From Oscillospiraceae bacterium (GTDB lineage: Bacteria > Bacillota > Clostridia > Oscillospirales > Ruminococcaceae), in NCBI GenBank assembly GCA_017532085.1, contig JAFXJT010000025.1:1-61401 (forward strand): DNA of 61,401 nt, written 5' to 3'. A model generated the notes under the pieces. It had not been told where the DNA came from, did not search any database, and saw nothing but the letters and a program-made list of their open reading frames with translations. The translations under genes and the position numbers were made by a program. How positions within the stretch are numbered: position 1 is the stretch's first letter; each line of letters begins with the position of its first letter. Positions 24,337 through 33,498 of the stretch are shown here, piece after piece.

Positions 24337-25173
24337 ATGGACAAATTGATTCATAAGGTGAAAGAAGCACTGCACTTTGATACCAAAAAAGATGAACGTC
24401 TCATCTGCAAGCACTGTGAAGCCGATCTCTCGAAAAAGAGTCTGATGAAGCATCATATGATCTGTACCGAATGCGGCAGCTATTTCCGCATCGCTCCCAG
24501 AGACCGAATCAAGCTCATCTGTGACGACGGTACATTCAAAGAAATGTTCTCTGCCATTGAAAGCAAGAATTTTCTCGATTTCCCCAAGTATGACCAGAAG
24601 CTCGCACAGGCAAAGGAACAAACCAATGAAAAAGAGGCTGTGCTTTGCGGCAGAGCAAAAATCGGAAATGTACCTGCCTGTATCTTTGTAATGGATTCTC
24701 GTTTTATTATGGCAAGCATGGGCTCTGCAGTGGGCGAAAAAATCACCCGATTGTTTGAATATGCCACAAAACAAAAACTGCCCGTTGTCGGTTTTTGCTG
24801 CTCCGGCGGCGCCAGAATGCAGGAAAGCATTCTTTCTCTGATGCAGATGGCAAAAGTCAGCGGTGCAGTACAGCGCCACGGACAGGAAGGCAATCTCTAT
24901 CTGCCGGTTCTCACCGATCCTACCACCGGCGGCGTTACCGCAAGCTTTGCGATGCAGGGCGATATCATCCTTGCAGAGCCGAAGGCTCTCGTAGGCTTTG
25001 CCGGTAAGCGTGTCATCCAGCAAACCGCAAATGCTGCGTTCCCCGATCATTTTCAAACCGCTGAGTTCCTGCTGGAACACGGCTTCCTAGATGCCATCGT
25101 GGAACGTGAAAATATGAAGGAAACCATTACGCTGCTTTGTGCACAGCATCGAAAGGCAGGAAGAACCGCATGA
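24337..25173 (+). CDS. accD: Acetyl-CoA carboxylase carboxyltransferase, beta subunit
   Basis: AccD with AccA moves the carboxyl group from biotin to acetyl-CoA, giving malonyl-CoA. The 278-residue protein has the N-terminal four-cysteine zinc ribbon (C24, C27, C43, C46) and the crotonase-like core with CCSGGARMQESILSLMQM and LTDPTTGGVTASFAMQGD. AAAGGAG precedes the ATG. It ends overlapping accA. The partner genes accB and accC are not in this operon. Confidence 0.96.
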   Translation: MDKLIHKVKEALHFDTKKDERLICKHCEADLSKKSLMKHHMICTECGSYFRIAPRDRIKLICDDGTFKEMFSAIESKNFLDFPKYDQKLAQAKEQTNEKEAVLCGRAKIGNVPACIFVMDSRFIMASMGSAVGEKITRLFEYATKQKLPVVGFCCSGGARMQESILSLMQMAKVSGAVQRHGQEGNLYLPVLTDPTTGGVTASFAMQGDIILAEPKALVGFAGKRVIQQTANAAFPDHFQTAEFLLEHGFLDAIVERENMKETITLLCAQHRKAGRTA

Positions 25174-25961
25174 GCAAGAGCATTTATCAGCAATTCAAAA
25201 ACGCCCGTGCAGGTGCACGCCCCACAGCTTCTGCCTATATCGCCGAGCTGTTCGATAAGCGGATCGATCTCCACGGTGACCGCCGCTTTGCCGACGATGC
25301 TGCGATCATTGGCGGTATCGGTTATCTGGGCGGTATCCCCACGACTTATATCGGCATCGAAAAAGGTACCGATCTGCAATCCAGAATGGATCACAATTTC
25401 GGATGTCCCAAGCCGGAAGGCTACCGCAAGGCGCTTCGTTTGATGAAACAGGCTGAGAAATTCCATCGCCCTGTGGTCTGCTTTGTGGATACTATGGGTG
25501 CGTTCTGCGGCGTGGATGCCGAAGAACGCGGACAGGGAGAAGCCATCGCTGAAAATCTTGTGGAAATGATGGGATTGCGTACTCCGGTTATCTCCGTGAT
25601 CATCGGAGAAGGCGGCAGCGGCGGCGCTTTGGGTCTGGCTGTGGCAGATCGTGTGTATATGCTGGAAAACGCTGTGTATTCCGTGATTGCTCCCGAAGGC
25701 TGCGCCAATATTCTCTGGAAGGATGCTCAGCGTGTGGAGGAAGCCTGCGAAGCGCTGCATATTACTGCCAAGGATATGAAAGCGTTTCAGGTTGCAGAAA
25801 CCATCATCCCCGAAGATTTTGTCCACTTTGATATGATGTGTGAGAATCTCAAGCGCACTTTGGTGGAGGATATTTGTCATTTGTCCTCGATGCGCAAATA
25901 TGATCTGCTGGAAAACCGCTATCATCGCTATCGTGCCTTCGGTGTTTACCGCGAGGAATAA
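25170..25961 (+). CDS. accA: Acetyl-CoA carboxylase carboxyltransferase, alpha subunit
   Basis: AccA completes the carboxyltransferase with AccD. The 263-residue product has the family segments LHGDRRFADDAAIIGGIG, CFVDTMGAFCGVDAEERGQG and IIGEGGSGGALGLAVADRV. It starts in an ATGA overlap with the accD stop. It lacks the long N-terminal extension of the E. coli protein, as is usual in Firmicutes. It is the last gene of the FASII operon and is followed by a strong terminator. Confidence 0.95.
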   Translation: MSKSIYQQFKNARAGARPTASAYIAELFDKRIDLHGDRRFADDAAIIGGIGYLGGIPTTYIGIEKGTDLQSRMDHNFGCPKPEGYRKALRLMKQAEKFHRPVVCFVDTMGAFCGVDAEERGQGEAIAENLVEMMGLRTPVISVIIGEGGSGGALGLAVADRVYMLENAVYSVIAPEGCANILWKDAQRVEEACEALHITAKDMKAFQVAETIIPEDFVHFDMMCENLKRTLVEDICHLSSMRKYDLLENRYHRYRAFGVYREE

Positions 25962-26022
25962 TTCCGGCGCTTGGCTCCAAATACGAGACGCTCTTTGGCT
26001 GCCTGCCGCAAAATGTTTTATG

Positions 26023-26077
26023 ACAAAAGAAAACCGGCCCTTGCCTAAAACTGGCAAAGGTCGGTTTGTTTGTTTTT
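26023..26077. terminator. Terminator of the fab operon, facing mtaD
   Basis: AAACCGGCCCTTGCC (26031-26045) pairs with GGCAAAGGTCGGTTT (26053-26067) with two G-T wobbles and is followed by GTTTGTTTTTT. The AAAAGAAAA on its left could serve the converging mtaD operon. Confidence 0.85.
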
Positions 26078-26137
26078 TGTCGGAAAGCCATAGCACTTTC
26101 ATCGCAATATCCACTCAAAATATGCAATACAAAAGCA

Positions 26138-27406
26138 TTACTGCGTCAGACGCTTTGTTCGCTTTTGTGCCTCTGCATAAACAGCTTGCGGATACAATCC
26201 GCAGAAATATTCACCGTTTTCATACAGAATCTTACCGGCACACATGGTCAGTGTGATATCCTGCTTGCCGCCGCTGAACACCAATCCGCGCACAATATCA
26301 TGCTCCGGCTGCAGATTGGGATGGGTCAGGTCGATCACAATCAGATCTGCCTGCTTTCCCACCTCCAAGGTATCGCAATCCCACAGACCCATGGCTCTTG
26401 CGGCACCTGCGGTTGCTGCTTTCAGCATGGATGTGGCAGGCAATGCCGCAGCATCATTGCAGCGGATACGCTGCAAGACGGTTCCCAGATACATCTCTCG
26501 GAACATATCCAATGCATTGTTGCTGGCAGGACCATCGGTACCCAGTGCAAGATGCACGCCTTCCCGTTCACAATCCGTCAGCGGCGCAATACCGCTTGCA
26601 AGCTTTGCATTGGATGCCGGACAGCTCACAAGCCACAATCCATTGCGGCGAAATACTGCCCGATCTGCCTCATCAAGCCATACACCATGGAAACCGCCGC
26701 CGCCATGCTCCCAAAGACCAAGCTCCTCAAAATGCACCGCCGGACTGCATCCGTTTCGCTCGATACATTCCTGATGCTCCTTTTGCGTCTCGCTGATATG
26801 CATATAGACCGGTGCATGCTCTGCCTGTGCAAGCTTTGCAATCTCTCGGCGCAATGCCGGAGAACTGGTGTATTCGGCATGAAAACCCAACCGATAGGTC
26901 ACAAGCGGATGATAGTTCCGAAACTGCTGATATTGCTGATATAACCGATCAATATCCTCTGCATCGCCGCTGACGCCGCTGCATAATACAGTACGCATTC
27001 CGCATTCGATGCTTGCCTGTGCCGTTGTTCCGGGTGTCAGATACATATCAAAGGCTGCAGTGGTACCCGAAGAAAGATACTCTAAAATGGCAAGCTGTGT
27101 AAAGACATACACATCCTCTTCCGAAAGCTTTGCCTCATAGGGAAATACCTTCTCAAACAGCCATTCCTGCAGCGGAACATCCTCTGCAAATGCACGCAGA
27201 AAAGTCATGCCGGAATGGGTATGGGCATTTTTGAAGGATGGCATCAGAAGGTTGCCCTGCAAATCAATTTCACGCTCAAATGCAGGCAATTGCTCCGGTT
27301 CTTCTCCTACCAATGCAATGCGATCGCCATCTGTCCAGAGAGCACCTCGCTGCACGGTACAGTCGTTGGCAAGTGTCAGAATTCTGCCGTTATAAAAACG
27401 AATCAT
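26138..27406 (-). CDS. mtaD: 5'-methylthioadenosine/S-adenosylhomocysteine deaminase-like amidohydrolase
   Basis: This 422-residue metal-dependent hydrolase deaminates adenosine derivatives (MTA, SAH or adenosine). The signatures are the metal site NAHTHSGM, the conserved SGTTAAFDMY, the HISETQKEHQECIE segment, a metal or proton-transfer histidine in GGGFHGVWLD and the catalytic aspartate in LALGTDGPASNN. A beta-sandwich formed by both termini follows the family. AAAGGAG precedes the ATG. It is the last gene of ahcY-pnp-mtaD, which suggests action on adenosine released by AhcY or on SAH itself. The gap to pnp is 18 bases. Confidence 0.88.
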   Translation of the reverse strand: MIRFYNGRILTLANDCTVQRGALWTDGDRIALVGEEPEQLPAFEREIDLQGNLLMPSFKNAHTHSGMTFLRAFAEDVPLQEWLFEKVFPYEAKLSEEDVYVFTQLAILEYLSSGTTAAFDMYLTPGTTAQASIECGMRTVLCSGVSGDAEDIDRLYQQYQQFRNYHPLVTYRLGFHAEYTSSPALRREIAKLAQAEHAPVYMHISETQKEHQECIERNGCSPAVHFEELGLWEHGGGGFHGVWLDEADRAVFRRNGLWLVSCPASNAKLASGIAPLTDCEREGVHLALGTDGPASNNALDMFREMYLGTVLQRIRCNDAAALPATSMLKAATAGAARAMGLWDCDTLEVGKQADLIVIDLTHPNLQPEHDIVRGLVFSGGKQDITLTMCAGKILYENGEYFCGLYPQAVYAEAQKRTKRLTQ

Positions 27407-27424
27407 TGCATGCTCCTTTCACAA

Positions 27425-28270
27425 TCAGGCGTTGTCGTTTGCCTCATGAATGGCACTGAGCACCCGCTGCACCAATGCGCAAAACTGAGGTGCCACCGCA
27501 TCCGCAGCCTCTTTGACCTCTTCATGGGTCAGAGGTGTGGGACTGATGCCGGCTGCCAGATTGCTGATGCAGGATACTCCGCAGATCTCCATGCCGCAAT
27601 GCCGTGCCGCAATGGCTTCAATGGCAGTACTCATGCCCACTGCATCGGCACCTAAGGTACGGAACATCCGGATCTCTGCCGGAGACTCATAGGCAGGTCC
27701 CGGTGTCTGAACATAAATGCCCTCTTTCAGAGGAATGTTCTCCTCCATGGCTGCTCTGCGAAGGATGCCTTGCAGCCGCTTGCTGTAAATCTCACTCATA
27801 TCCGGGAACCGTACTCCAAGTGAATCCATGTTTTTGCCGCGCAGCGGAGACGGCACAAATGTAGAAATATGATCGGTGATCATCATCAGATCGCCTGCAT
27901 GAAAATCATAATGAATTCCGCCTGCCGCATTGGTCAGAAACAACACCTTTGCGCCAAGCAGATGCATCAGACGAATCGGCAATACAGCATCGGCAGGATC
28001 ATATCCCTCATATAAATGCACTCTGCCCTGCATGATCACCACCGGCACACCCTCGGCATAGCCGAATACAAATCTGCCGGCATGACCTGCCACCGTGGAT
28101 TGCGGAAATCCCGGGATTTCTTGATACGGCAACACTTCCCGAATCTCAATGGTATCGGCAAATCCACCCAGTCCCGAGCCGAGAATCAATGCAATCTCCG
28201 GCTGAAACGAAATCCGCTCCTTTACATATTGCAGACAATACTGCAGTTTTTCTTCTGCTATCATATTCAT
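27425..28270 (-). CDS. punA: Purine nucleoside phosphorylase
   Basis: This trimeric-type PNP releases the purine base from guanosine or inosine with phosphate. The 281 residues have the phosphate-binding ILGSGLGGFAD, the GHAGRFVFG motif, MQGRVHLYEGY, the FLTNAAGGI segment and the base-site region with GPAYESPAEIRMFRTLGADAVGMST. AGGAGG precedes the ATG. Between ahcY and mtaD it would complete the route SAH to adenosine to inosine to hypoxanthine plus ribose-1-phosphate. Confidence 0.94.
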   Translation of the reverse strand: MNMIAEEKLQYCLQYVKERISFQPEIALILGSGLGGFADTIEIREVLPYQEIPGFPQSTVAGHAGRFVFGYAEGVPVVIMQGRVHLYEGYDPADAVLPIRLMHLLGAKVLFLTNAAGGIHYDFHAGDLMMITDHISTFVPSPLRGKNMDSLGVRFPDMSEIYSKRLQGILRRAAMEENIPLKEGIYVQTPGPAYESPAEIRMFRTLGADAVGMSTAIEAIAARHCGMEICGVSCISNLAAGISPTPLTHEEVKEAADAVAPQFCALVQRVLSAIHEANDNA

Positions 28271-28285
28271 AACCGCTCCTCCTGT

Positions 28286-29530
28286 TCAGCCCTCCCAGCC
28301 TGCAAGATATGCAGCCTGTTCTTCGGTCAGGGTATCAATCGCAATGCCCATAGATTGCAGCTTGCGCCATGCTACGTTCTGATCCACTGCACGAGGCACC
28401 GAAATCAGTGTTTCGGTCATCTCCTTGTGATGCTTTACCAGATATTCCGCACTCAGCGCCTGGATCGCAAAGCTCATATCCATAATCTCAGCAGGATGTC
28501 CGTCTCCTGCGGCAAGATTCACCAATCTGCCTTCGGCTATCACATAGACCGTATTGCCGTTCGGAAGCGTATAGCCCATAATATGATTGCGGGCAGGAAA
28601 TGCATTGACTGCAATCCTGCGCAGACAAGCCATATCCACTTCCACATCAAAATGACCTGCATTGCACAAAATCGCGCCGTCCTTCATCCGCAGGAAGCTG
28701 TTTTCCGTGATCACCTTGTCACAGCCCGTAACCGTCACAAAGAAATCACCGATTGCGGCGGCTTCTTCCATCTTCATGACATGGAAGCCATCCATCACCG
28801 CTTCAATCGCCTTTACAGGATCAATCTCAGTCACAACCACGTTAGCACCCATGCCCTTGGCCCGCATTGCTGTTCCCTTACCGCACCAGCCATAGCCTGC
28901 AACAACTACGGTCTTGCCTGCCACAATCAGATTGGTCGTGCGATTGATGCCATCCCACACCGATTGTCCCGTTCCATAACGATTATCAAACAGATGCTTG
29001 CAGTCTGCATCATTCACCAGCATCATGGGAAAGCGCAGTGCGCCTTGTTTTGCCATTGCCTTTAAGCGCAGAATGCCTGTTGTGGTCTCCTCACAGCCGC
29101 CAATCACATTGGCAAGCAGCTGCGGATACTCCGAATGAATCAGCGATACCAGATCGCCGCCGTCATCAATGATAAAATGCGGGGCAATCTCAATCACCCG
29201 ACGCGTATGGGCACGATACTCTTCTTCGGTGGCTCCATGCCATGCAAATACATGCAAACCGCCATGCACCAGCGCTGCTGCAATATCATCCTGCGTGGAA
29301 AGCGGATTGGAGCCGGTAATATACATCTCGGCACCGCCTGCTGCCAGCACCCGACAAAGATATGCTGTTTTTGCCTCCAGATGAATGGAAAGGGCAATGC
29401 GCAATCCCACAAAAGGTTTTTCCTGTGCAAACTCCGCCTCAATGCTGCGCAGCAAGGGCATATTGCCCTTCACCCATGCTATTTTCTGTTCTCCGCTTTC
29501 CCAAAGCAGAGGATTCCGAATTTCACTCAT
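28286..29530 (-). CDS. ahcY: S-adenosylhomocysteine hydrolase
   Basis: AhcY splits SAH, the by-product of methyl transfer, to homocysteine and adenosine, relieving product inhibition of methyltransferases. The 414-residue NAD-dependent protein has GCEETTTGILRL, the VNDADCKHLFDNRYGTGQS segment, the Rossmann motif VVVAGYGWCGKGTAMRAKGMGA and the C-terminal DMSFAIQALS. It lacks the insertion of the longer eukaryotic-type enzymes. The start is ATG 29530 because the region before it is non-conserved; AAAGGAACG lies upstream. Homocysteine produced here feeds MetH. Confidence 0.95.
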   Translation of the reverse strand: MSEIRNPLLWESGEQKIAWVKGNMPLLRSIEAEFAQEKPFVGLRIALSIHLEAKTAYLCRVLAAGGAEMYITGSNPLSTQDDIAAALVHGGLHVFAWHGATEEEYRAHTRRVIEIAPHFIIDDGGDLVSLIHSEYPQLLANVIGGCEETTTGILRLKAMAKQGALRFPMMLVNDADCKHLFDNRYGTGQSVWDGINRTTNLIVAGKTVVVAGYGWCGKGTAMRAKGMGANVVVTEIDPVKAIEAVMDGFHVMKMEEAAAIGDFFVTVTGCDKVITENSFLRMKDGAILCNAGHFDVEVDMACLRRIAVNAFPARNHIMGYTLPNGNTVYVIAEGRLVNLAAGDGHPAEIMDMSFAIQALSAEYLVKHHKEMTETLISVPRAVDQNVAWRKLQSMGIAIDTLTEEQAAYLAGWEG

Positions 29531-29583
29531 ATCCGTTTCGTTCCTTTCTGCTGTCGCTGCCTGCGAACAGCGATACTTTTTAT

Positions 29584-29612
29584 ATTTTACCATATTCCCC
29601 TGCTATTTGCAA
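29584..29612 (-). promoter_or_regulatory. Sigma-A-type promoter of the ahcY-pnp-mtaD operon
   Basis: On the minus strand TTGCAA (29612-29607), 17-base spacer, TAAAAT (29589-29584). The leader of about 50 bases contains one small hairpin (CGCTG/CAGCG) and is too short for a known SAH riboswitch. Confidence 0.75.
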
Positions 29613-29698
29613 GAGAAACCCATCAAAATACTATTTTTCCCGCCGGCTCATACAAAACACAGCACTTGCGGCAGATGGATTCACTGTGAAAAAAGTCC

Positions 29699-29727
29699 TT
29701 GACGAATTGCGTAAAATGTAGTAAAAT
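29699..29727 (+). promoter_or_regulatory. Sigma-A-type promoter of pduL
   Basis: TTGACG (29699-29704), 17-base spacer, TAAAAT (29722-29727), about 75 bases before the pduL start. Confidence 0.78.
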
Positions 29728-29801
29728 GAATGATGTATCGGCGGTGCCATCCGCATCGGTGCCACCATGCCATTATCACTATTTTTAGGAGGATGTTCCA
29801 A

Positions 29802-30377
29802 ATGAAATTCATCGTAGAAACTTCTGCTCGTCACGTACATGTGACTGCTGAAACACTGTCTGTTCTGTTCGGTGAAGGTGCTACCCTTACCCCCAAAAAG
29901 GATCTTTCCCAGCCCGGTCAGTTTGCTTGTGAAGAGCGTGTTTCCATTGTCGGTCCCAAGAATACACTGAACAATGTTTCCATTCTGGGCCCTGTCCGTT
30001 CCGCAGATCAGGTTGAGATTTCCGCTACCGATGCCCGTTCCATCGGCGTGGCAGCGCCGATCCGTGAATCCGGTGATGTCGCTGGTTCTCCCGGCTGCAA
30101 GCTGGTAGGTCCCTGCGGTGAGGTTGAAATCTCGGAAGGTGTGATCGTTGCAAAGCGTCATATCCACATGACACCTGCTGATGCCGAGGCTCTGGGCGTT
30201 CAGGATAAGCAGATCGTATGGGTCAAGCTGGAAACACCCGATCGCAGCGCTGTTCTGGGCGATACTGTGGTGCGTGTATCCGATCAATTTTCTCTGGCAA
30301 TGCATATTGACACCGATGAATCCAATACTGTATGCGGCGGCCGTGATCTGACAGGCGAAATCATCACCATCAACTGA
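29802..30377 (+). CDS. pduL: PduL-type phosphate acyltransferase
   Basis: PduL exchanges phosphate and CoA on short acyl groups (propanoyl or acetyl), allowing ATP formation with an acetate kinase. The 191-residue protein has two homologous halves with the zinc-binding motifs SARHVHVT (H11, H13) and KRHIHMTPADAEALG (H120, H122), and the SILGPVR and CGGRDLTGEI segments. AGGAGG precedes ATG 29802. There are no microcompartment shell genes nearby and no N-terminal encapsulation extension, so it is likely a cytosolic acetate-pathway enzyme. Confidence 0.92.
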   Translation: MKFIVETSARHVHVTAETLSVLFGEGATLTPKKDLSQPGQFACEERVSIVGPKNTLNNVSILGPVRSADQVEISATDARSIGVAAPIRESGDVAGSPGCKLVGPCGEVEISEGVIVAKRHIHMTPADAEALGVQDKQIVWVKLETPDRSAVLGDTVVRVSDQFSLAMHIDTDESNTVCGGRDLTGEIITIN

Positions 30378-30390
30378 TTGTATATTCGTG

Positions 30391-30424
30391 CACGTGCGGA
30401 TTCTGCTTTTTGTGCAAATCCGCA
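30391..30424 (+). promoter_or_regulatory. Stem-loop between pduL and pncB
   Basis: CGTGCGGATT (30391-30400) and AATCCGCACG (30415-30424) form a perfect 10-bp stem with a 14-base loop. No T run follows. It lies 14 bases after the pduL stop in a 165-bp gap and may stabilise the pduL message or act in the pncB leader. A weaker TGTTGG/CCAACA pairing follows at 30466-30499. Confidence 0.5.
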
Positions 30425-30542
30425 CGACTTGCATTCCAAACCATCGGCTGCTATCCCAAATAACTTCTGTTGGCTTATGTTGAAACAGCGGATGCCCAAC
30501 ACCCGGGAACTGCCGGCATTGAAATCATCAGTGAGGTGCTGT

Positions 30543-32021
30543 ATGGAGAATAAACATCAACTGTCCCAAGGCTGCGCTGCACGCAATCTGACCATGCTCA
30601 TGGACTTTTATGAGCTGACCATGGCAAACGGCTATCTGGAAAACCATCGGGGAGATACTGTCACCTGCTTCGATCTGTTTTTCCGCAAAGTCCCCGATCA
30701 GGGCGGCTATGCGATTATGGCAGGTCTTGAGCAGGTCATCACCTATCTGCAGCAGCTTCGTTTCTCGGATGAGGATCTTGCATATCTGCGAAGCAAGCAT
30801 CTGTTTTCCGAGGCCTTTTTGACATATCTGGCGAATTTCCGATTCACCTGCGATGTCTGGGCAATCCCGGAAGGTACACCGATCTTCCCCAATGAACCGC
30901 TTCTGACTGTACGTGGTCCCGCGATTCAGGCACAGCTCATTGAAACCATGCTGCTGCTTTCCATCAATCATCAAAGCCTGATTGCCACAAAAGCCAGCCG
31001 TATTGTCCGCTCTGCACAGGGCAGACCGGTCATGGAATTCGGCTCCCGCCGTGCCCATGGCTATGACGGTGCCATCTATGCGGCAAGAGCTTCCTATATC
31101 GCCGGCTGCTCCGGCACTGCTTGTGCTCTGGCAGAACGGGATTTCCGGGTGCCTGCCATGGGTACCATGGCGCATAGCTGGATTCAGCTCTTTGATTCGG
31201 AGCTGGAAGCCTTCCGTGCTTATGCAGCAGTGTATCCCGATCAGTGTACGCTGCTGGTGGATACCTATAACGTCATCAAATCCGGTGTTCCCAACGCCAT
31301 TACCGTTTTCAAAGAGCTGGCTGCCCAAGGACATCGTCCCTGCGGTATCCGTATTGACAGCGGTGATATTGCCTATCTTTCCAAAAAAGCCCGCACCTTG
31401 CTGGATGAAGCAGGCTTTGAAGACTGCAAAATTATTGCATCCAACTCGCTGGATGAATACCTCATCCGTGATCTGCTGGTGCAAGGAGCAAAAATCGACA
31501 GCTTCGGTGTGGGAGAACGCCTTGTCACTTCCCGCTCCGAACCGGTATTCGGCGGCGTATATAAGCTGGTTGCTGCTGCTTCCAATGAGAATGAAACGGA
31601 TCTGATCCCTAAAATCAAGCTCTCGGAAAATGTAGCAAAGATTACCAATCCCGGTTTCAAAACCGTATGGCGGCTCTTTGACCGTGAAACCGGCATGGCA
31701 ATCGCTGATGTCATTACACTGGTCGATGAAATCATTGATGACACCAAGCCTTATGTCATCTTTGATCCCGAATTTACCTATAAAAGAAAAACGCTCACCG
31801 ATTTCATTGCCAAAAAATTGCAGGTGCCGATCTTTGAAAAGGGTGTGTATGTCTATGATGCACCTACGCTCTCCGAAATCCGTCAGCACTGCGCAGAGCA
31901 GCTCGATACCATTTGGGATGAAGTCAAGCGATTTGAAAATCCCCATGCTTATTATATGGATCTTTCTGAGCCGCTGTGGAAACTGAAGCGTGAATTGCTC
32001 GATCGCTATTTTGCGGTTTGA
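30543..32021 (+). CDS. pncB: Nicotinate phosphoribosyltransferase
   Basis: PncB joins nicotinate to PRPP to make NaMN for NAD. The 492-residue product has the N-terminal LMDFYELTMANGYL, the MEFGSRRAHG segment with the conserved arginines and histidine, the DTYNV region and RIDSGDIAYLSKKARTLLD. I chose ATG 30543 because GAGGTG precedes it and homologous sequence starts at NLTMLMDFYEL; the longer frame crosses the intergenic stem-loop. It follows pduL at 165 bp and precedes the glycosidase-like gene by 34 bases. nadK also lies in this window. Confidence 0.93.
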   Translation: MENKHQLSQGCAARNLTMLMDFYELTMANGYLENHRGDTVTCFDLFFRKVPDQGGYAIMAGLEQVITYLQQLRFSDEDLAYLRSKHLFSEAFLTYLANFRFTCDVWAIPEGTPIFPNEPLLTVRGPAIQAQLIETMLLLSINHQSLIATKASRIVRSAQGRPVMEFGSRRAHGYDGAIYAARASYIAGCSGTACALAERDFRVPAMGTMAHSWIQLFDSELEAFRAYAAVYPDQCTLLVDTYNVIKSGVPNAITVFKELAAQGHRPCGIRIDSGDIAYLSKKARTLLDEAGFEDCKIIASNSLDEYLIRDLLVQGAKIDSFGVGERLVTSRSEPVFGGVYKLVAAASNENETDLIPKIKLSENVAKITNPGFKTVWRLFDRETGMAIADVITLVDEIIDDTKPYVIFDPEFTYKRKTLTDFIAKKLQVPIFEKGVYVYDAPTLSEIRQHCAEQLDTIWDEVKRFENPHAYYMDLSEPLWKLKRELLDRYFAV

Positions 32022-32055
32022 TCTTGTTTTGTTTTTTTAGGAGGAAGATATTGCC

Positions 32056-33498
32056 ATGAATCCCCAATTGCATCGCATTCATATGGGGCCCGCAATCTGT
32101 GCCGCAGATCTCAGTGATGGCAGTGAACGCGGCGAATATGTTTGCCAGGATTATATCCTGCGAAAACTGGGCAGACCCCATCGCAGCATCAATCTGATGT
32201 ATTGCTATTATCCTCTGGACAAAGGCTGGCCCGGACGTGCAAGCGTTGTTCACGCAAGCCCCGATATCAGCTTTGCTTGGGATTTTCCCTATGATGACTA
32301 TTTCCCCTATACCGGAGGCAAGGGCGGCGATCTCGACAGCGAAGTGTTCCGGCAAATGCAGGATATCCGTGCCCATGGACAGGATGTCACCCTGACGCTT
32401 ACCATGGATCCCCATGTCAGCGATGACCATCTCATTGCCATTGCCGAGGATCTGCGCCCCTATGGCAGACTGATGCTGCGGCTCAATCATGAAGCAACCG
32501 GCAATTGGTTTTCCTTCAACAAACGCTGCTCCTATCAAGAAGTTGCGGATTTCTTCGTCCATGCAAGCACGATGATCCGTGCCCATGCACCCAATGTCCA
32601 GACCATCATCTGCATGGGCGGCATTGAGGATCCCGACAGCAGCGAAATCGTAAAAGAACAGGAGTTTGCACAAACCATCCCCGCTGCCGATATCTGGTCG
32701 GTGGACAAATATATGGCCCTGCACTGGGGCTGGCCCTATGATACCGCTGAACCGGGCGGCAGCTCTCACAGCAGAAGCAGCTATGCTCAGACCTATGCAT
32801 TGACCCATCGCTCCTATCTGCGTTTTACACAGCTCAACGGCGGTGTGCCGAAGCCTATGATGATGAGCGAGTTCAATGCCGATGGCGATGTCACCGGTCC
32901 CTATGCGCAATGCGATATGGTGGATGGATTCTTTCGTCTCGTAAAAGAAGAAAAAGAACCGTGGCTTTCTGCCATCACCTTCTATCAGTTCCGTGACAGA
33001 GGCAGATTGGGACTCGAAACAGAAGACCCCAACAACAAAAACGTTGGCATCGAACAGCCGATTCTGCATACATATAAAAAATGGCTGCACGATGATCTGT
33101 TTTTGCCTGTCATCACCGATTGCGGTACTGCTGCGCTGCCGGCCACGCTGCGCTGGGGCGGCGCTGAGGATGCCGAAGGTCTTGCAATGACCATCCATTT
33201 CGAGGGCAATCCTCATTTCTGTGAGCTGGTATTTGATGATGACGGCAATTATATGCTGGAACTCAACGGTACTTGGTTCCATAAGGCTCCCAATACCAAA
33301 TTTGTGGATCTGATGCCCGCTTTCTTTGAAAAACCGCTGCAGGCTGCCTGCGATCTGACATTGCGCTTGTTTGCTCCGCCCGCTTCGGGAAAGAATGATC
33401 TGACATTACCCGATGGTCTGCAAAATGCGTATGCTGCTGTCTCTGCACTGCCTGCACTGCGCATCTTATATACTCCTGTGGAGGCTTCCTGTGATTAA
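32056..33498 (+). CDS. Cytoplasmic TIM-barrel glycoside-hydrolase-like protein (GH26-like)
   Basis: I do not recognise the exact family. The 480-residue protein has features of clan GH-A hydrolases: an acid/base-like E146 in LMLRLNHEATGNWFSF, reminiscent of the RPLHE..G.WFWW motif of GH26, and a nucleophile-like E272 in PMMMSEFNADGD after another strand. The part beyond about residue 350 looks like a beta-rich accessory domain. There is no signal peptide (start MNPQLHRIHMGPA), so it acts inside the cell or is exported unconventionally. TAGGAGGAAG precedes the ATG. It overlaps a HAD phosphatase gene by 8 bases, so the two are coupled. Substrate unknown. Confidence 0.6.
   Translation: MNPQLHRIHMGPAICAADLSDGSERGEYVCQDYILRKLGRPHRSINLMYCYYPLDKGWPGRASVVHASPDISFAWDFPYDDYFPYTGGKGGDLDSEVFRQMQDIRAHGQDVTLTLTMDPHVSDDHLIAIAEDLRPYGRLMLRLNHEATGNWFSFNKRCSYQEVADFFVHASTMIRAHAPNVQTIICMGGIEDPDSSEIVKEQEFAQTIPAADIWSVDKYMALHWGWPYDTAEPGGSSHSRSSYAQTYALTHRSYLRFTQLNGGVPKPMMMSEFNADGDVTGPYAQCDMVDGFFRLVKEEKEPWLSAITFYQFRDRGRLGLETEDPNNKNVGIEQPILHTYKKWLHDDLFLPVITDCGTAALPATLRWGGAEDAEGLAMTIHFEGNPHFCELVFDDDGNYMLELNGTWFHKAPNTKFVDLMPAFFEKPLQAACDLTLRLFAPPASGKNDLTLPDGLQNAYAAVSALPALRILYTPVEASCD

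Noticed and set aside
29531-29583. Possible SAH riboswitch before ahcY
   Set aside because: Only about 50 bases lie between promoter and start codon, with one tiny hairpin.
30391-30424. Terminator after pduL
   Set aside because: The stem is good but no T run follows, so I listed it as an unexplained stem-loop.
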